DNA of 64,000 nt from Marinobacter adhaerens HP15 (lineage in GTDB: Bacteria; Pseudomonadota; Gammaproteobacteria; Pseudomonadales; Oleiphilaceae): positions 4,030,001-4,094,000 of the forward strand of contig NC_017506.1 of assembly GCF_000166295.1 (NCBI RefSeq), given 5' to 3'. Below the pieces are notes generated by a model. It was given only the letters and a program-made list of their open reading frames with translations, made no database searches and was not told the origin of the DNA. Positions within the stretch are counted from its first letter, which is position 1. Every line of letters starts with the position of its first letter. A program made the translations under genes and the position numbers. This document shows, one piece after another, positions 63,705-64,000 of the stretch.

Positions 63705-64000
63705 TTAGCTGTTACCGGCCGAGCCGACCAGCCCGCCACGCAGACCATCGCGCTGCAAATGCTGACGAACGGTGTCTTCCGGGCTACCGGCCAGTTCGCG
63801 GAACATGCCCATGGAGCCTAGAAGGGCCGAGGATTCGTAGGGTACAAACACCCGCTCACCTTCTTTCGCCATATTCGGCAGAACCTTGATATAGCTCTGG
63901 CCCAGCAGGTAACCAATGACGGTCTGCTTGTTTTCCTCGGAATCGCCCATGGCACTGAGTACCAGACGGATGGACTCCTGTTCCCCCTGCGCCCGGAGAA
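63705..64000 (-). CDS. Stomatin/SPFH protein (5' partial, C-terminal end only)
   Basis: Only the last 98 codons are in the window; the frame runs open off the right edge. It encodes LRAQGEQESIRLVLSAMGDS and VIGYLLGQSYIKVLPNMAKE, typical of the helical tail and C-terminal segment of paraslipin-type stomatin proteins. So it is a distant second member of the SPFH family besides that at 22929. The ATG at 63950 inside this frame is internal, not the start. Confidence 0.8.
   Translation of the reverse strand, partial: LRAQGEQESIRLVLSAMGDSEENKQTVIGYLLGQSYIKVLPNMAKEGERVFVPYESSALLGSMGMFRELAGSPEDTVRQHLQRDGLRGGLVGSAGNS

Overview
The window looks like a chromosomal segment of a marine or halophilic gammaproteobacterium, most likely Marinobacter or a close relative. 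This is inferred from the gene content: an ectoine-type cluster with its dedicated aspartate kinase, an Enterobacteria-like NDH-2, an OprI/Lpp-like lipoprotein, queuosine genes, Fe(III) ABC uptake, and moderately GC-rich codon use throughout. I see no prophage, insertion sequence, rRNA or CRISPR array. One tRNA is present (Gly, anticodon CCC). The gene truncated at the left edge is a serine hydrolase; the one truncated at the right edge is a stomatin-like protein.

Layout. 1-3120: serine hydrolase and small unknown or lipoprotein genes. 3248-7799: a phosphorelay operon (7TMR-DISM hybrid kinase with two receiver domains and Hpt, a small membrane protein, a stand-alone receiver). 8098-8644 is gene-free and carries two RNA signals: a minus-strand leader with competing terminator and antiterminator stems, and a plus-strand sRNA-like unit. 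8645-10940: a small membrane protein, an exonuclease and queC-queE. 10941-15892: an AraC-type regulator, an alpha/beta hydrolase and a WYL regulator in operon with a secreted nuclease. 16125-19391: two MFS transporters and a MarR regulator. 19441-20199: a yybP-ykoY manganese riboswitch ahead of a UPF0016 Mn exporter. 20252-24823: envelope genes (two L,D-transpeptidases, NfeD plus slipin, Lpp-like lipoprotein). 24931-28133: K+/H+-type antiporter, tRNA-Gly and NDH-2. 28380-29657: TetR and an AhpD-like protein with three operator copies between them. 29683-36487: orphan NosR-like protein, YghU, LOG, ankyrin plus spermidine-synthase-like, PEBP and LpxH-like genes.

36635-40686: Fe(III) ABC transporter with its three genes on different strands. 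41539-43940: an ECF sigma/anti-sigma operon ending in EthD and an ADP-ribosylglycohydrolase/J1-crystallin-like protein. Divergent from it, 44195-50137 holds a TVP38-flavoprotein fusion, a radical SAM enzyme, a block of palindromic repeats, a sodium/solute symporter and a degenerate metallophosphoesterase. 50286-53770: ectA, ectB and ask, but no ectC. 53909-57736: an RpoS-like sigma factor, small membrane or unknown genes, and tag/PPTase/pdxH. 57971-64000: an MHYT protein with a degenerate GGDEF domain, a giant AsmA/DUF748 protein, a periplasmic binding protein, yfbR and a partial slipin.

The most promising candidates for undescribed biology are the minus-strand attenuator leader at 8098-8343, the sigma-factor, flavoprotein and radical-SAM neighbourhood at 41.5-50.1 kb, the two large palindromes at 47.4-47.7 kb, and the WYL regulator/nuclease pair. 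None of these is proven by sequence alone.
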